Source: a virus
Virus record (IMG/VR): IMGVR_UViG_3300037882_003199
Span: 1-25,419 of that record
Length of the DNA stretch: 25,419 nt
Strand: one strand, 5' to 3'
The notes beneath the pieces are model-generated. The model worked only from the letters and a program-made list of their open reading frames with translations. It was not told where the DNA came from and did no database searches. Of the stretch, positions 24,137 to 25,419 are shown one piece after another. Positions within the stretch are counted from its first letter, which is position 1; each line of letters begins with the position of its first letter. A program made the translations under genes and the position numbers.

Positions 24137-24466
24137 CTAATCCGCGACGCTTCGTTCCATCTGCTCCAGGTAGTCCCATTCGCGCTGGACGCCGATCTGG
24201 TATACGCCAGGATCTAAAACCGCCTGATCATGCTTGTCCGCACAGACAACACCCACAGGACTTTCCACTTTGAGGTACAAAATGCCGTCCCGCTCATACA
24301 GAGAAGCTTCTTTTTCTTCGCAAAAAATCCGGTGATGATTTCCAACAGTTTCACTTGCGGCGATGATAAGATCGCCTGTGTGGGGTTGCTTAACGGCCCC
24401 TTCAGGCAATTTATTAATACTGGTGATAATTGCCTCACCGTGCAGACCGATTTTCAGTTTTTTCAT
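24137..24466 (-). CDS. Conserved early phage protein with HTGD..ASETVGNHH motif (109 aa)
   Basis: The sequence KIGLHGEAIITSINKLPEGA, HTGDLIIAASETVGNHHRIF, LYLKVESPVGVVCADKHDQ, and LDPGVYQIGVQREWDY is a well-conserved pattern seen in many phages. His residues in the GNHH and KHDQ positions could form a metal site. It looks like a small all-beta fold. Function unknown. AAAGGG lies 8 nt before the ATG at 24466. Confidence 0.7.
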   Translation of the reverse strand: MKKLKIGLHGEAIITSINKLPEGAVKQPHTGDLIIAASETVGNHHRIFCEEKEASLYERDGILYLKVESPVGVVCADKHDQAVLDPGVYQIGVQREWDYLEQMERSVAD

Positions 24467-24479
24467 GTATTTGCCCTTT

Positions 24480-25419
24480 CTATTTAATAAATTGATAATT
24501 GATTTGAATAGAGTTGTCTTGTGCGGCATCCCCCAGTTGACGCCACCGCATAGCGTCTTCACAGGTTTTGATCCACGAGTGTGGCGCCACAGGCTCGACA
24601 TGAAAAATGCCTGGCACGCTTGGGTTTTTCATTTTCAACAAGACCATTCGCCCAATGGTGGGATCGTGATGCTCAAGCAGCTCATAAGGCAGGCCAAATA
24701 TTTCGACTGTATCGATAGGTTTCATCCCCAGCTCAGATACAAAACGCTCGTATCCAATGCCTCGCAGGAGCTGTGTGCGGATGTCGGCGTTCTTTTCTTC
24801 CAGGATCCATTGAGCTTCCCAGCTCCGGGGATGAACTTTCCCGTACTTCTCCGGCAGAGCGACATTATTTGAGTGATAGTTGCTCCAGCCATCGGCGTAC
24901 TGAAAGGAAGGCTCTCCTTCTCCATGCAGCCGATAGCGCTCGACTTCGCCAAACAGTGGATTGGGCACTTTATCAATAGTCCAATTAATTTTTGTCGGCT
25001 TTTCGCTAATAACCACGAAACCTTCATATGGGCAAAGGAAAGAAATATTTGAGACAAGGCTCTTAAAAAGTGTTAGCAAGTCCATTGGGACAGGGCAATC
25101 AATTAGCTCGCCAAATTCATAAAAGCCGGCCCACCCGGTCCACCAGACCCAATTGAGAGCATTGTCCCATTGACTTTGAATATTCCTGATCCCGCTGTCG
25201 ATCCCGCTTCTGATCCCGCTGTCGATCCCGCTGTCGATCCCGCTTCTGATCCCTCTGGCGATCCCGCTGGCGATCCCGCTGGCGATCCCGCTGTAGATCC
25301 TGCTGTCGATCCCGCTGTCGATCCCGCTGTCGATCCCGCTTCTGATCCCTCTGGCGATCCCGCTGTCGATCCCGCTTCTGATCCCTCTGGCGATCCCGCT
25401 GTCGATCCCGCTTCTGATC
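24480..25419 (-). CDS. DUF6745-type protein with tetrapeptide repeat N-terminus (5' end outside window)
   Basis: The frame is open from the stop at 24480 to the right edge. The conserved part begins in IRNIQSQWDNALNWVWW, then WAGFYEFGELIDC, GFVVISEKPTKINW, EPSFQYADGWSNYHSNNVALP and the C-terminal HDPTIGRMVLLKMKNPS and EDAMRWR: the order of DUF6745. The N-terminal stretch is a repeat of Ile-X-(S/R)-Gly (X = Asp, Arg, Ala, Tyr), like the V-x-x-S/Q repeats usual in this family. An ATG at 25085 is inside the conserved region and is not the start. Function unknown. Confidence 0.82.
   Translation of the reverse strand, partial: IRSGIDSGIARGIRSGIDSGIARGIRSGIDSGIDSGIDSRIYSGIASGIASGIARGIRSGIDSGIDSGIRSGIDSGIRNIQSQWDNALNWVWWTGWAGFYEFGELIDCPVPMDLLTLFKSLVSNISFLCPYEGFVVISEKPTKINWTIDKVPNPLFGEVERYRLHGEGEPSFQYADGWSNYHSNNVALPEKYGKVHPRSWEAQWILEEKNADIRTQLLRGIGYERFVSELGMKPIDTVEIFGLPYELLEHHDPTIGRMVLLKMKNPSVPGIFHVEPVAPHSWIKTCEDAMRWRQLGDAAQDNSIQINYQFIK
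25188..25419. repeat. 12-bp tandem repeat, GATC in every unit
   Basis: Nineteen complete units of 12 bp plus a last GATC, with no change of length. The common units are GATCCCGCTGTC, GATCCCGCTTCT and GATCCCTCTGGC. Every unit starts with GATC. Since 12 is a multiple of 3, the repeats keep the reading frame of the DUF6745 gene and give the Ile-X-(S/R)-Gly peptide. The array continues past the window edge. Confidence 0.95.

Noticed and set aside
25188-25419. CRISPR array
   Set aside because: Units are 12 bp, contiguous, without spacers, and in frame with a DUF6745 coding sequence.

Overview
This window is part of a tailed double-stranded DNA phage (or prophage) with a long non-contractile, siphovirus-type tail. 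The tail chaperone G/GT pair, a lambda-family tape measure and a J-like tip protein support this. Shine-Dalgarno sites are strong, genes are packed with 1-4 nt overlaps, and base composition looks moderate by eye. The host cannot be named. Sugar-nucleotide genes of surface-glycan type and a lambda-like tail tip fit a bacterium with an outer membrane. One DUF1934-like gene is of a type common in Bacillota, so a Gram-negative-walled Bacillota host is possible but unproven. Terminase, portal, capsid, major tail protein and integrase are not in the window.

Plus strand, 1-15700 (late module): 3' part of an amidase-signature enzyme; tail chaperone G and its T extension joined by a probable -1 frameshift at A AAA AAC; an HK97-gp10-like protein; tape measure; a PseB-type UDP-GlcNAc 4,6-dehydratase inserted inside the tail operon; three tail-tip proteins (one NlpC/P60-like); the 949-residue J-like tip protein; a small unknown protein; a fibre-like protein; then an RmlD-like reductase, a NeuB/PseI-like synthase and a GNAT acetyltransferase. 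After these come a secreted beta-rich protein, a one-helix membrane protein, a putative H..GC hydrolase, a zinc protein and a permuted NlpC/P60 (C92/YiiX-like) enzyme, probably the lysis end of the module. One small zinc-ribbon ORF runs antisense in the 12.1 kb gap.

Two terminators of opposite polarity at about 15.74-15.80 kb separate the convergent modules.

Minus strand, 25419-15838 (early module, read right to left): a DUF6745 protein whose N-terminus is encoded by nineteen 12-bp repeats each carrying GATC; conserved small proteins; a RuvC-like resolvase; a winged-helix replication initiator with a candidate internal origin; a 32-residue membrane peptide; a DUF1934-like protein; a sigma-70 factor; a cluster of small genes with near-identical overlap junctions; a C5-cytosine-type and a Dam-type methyltransferase; a DUF3850/ASCH-like protein; several zinc-ribbon microproteins; a stand-alone LigA Ia-domain-like protein; and two probable DNA-binding proteins.

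The most unusual content is (i) four sugar-pathway genes distributed through the tail operon, (ii) the 12-bp GATC array together with a phage Dam-type enzyme, and (iii) a phage-borne sigma-70 factor that could redirect transcription to the late module.
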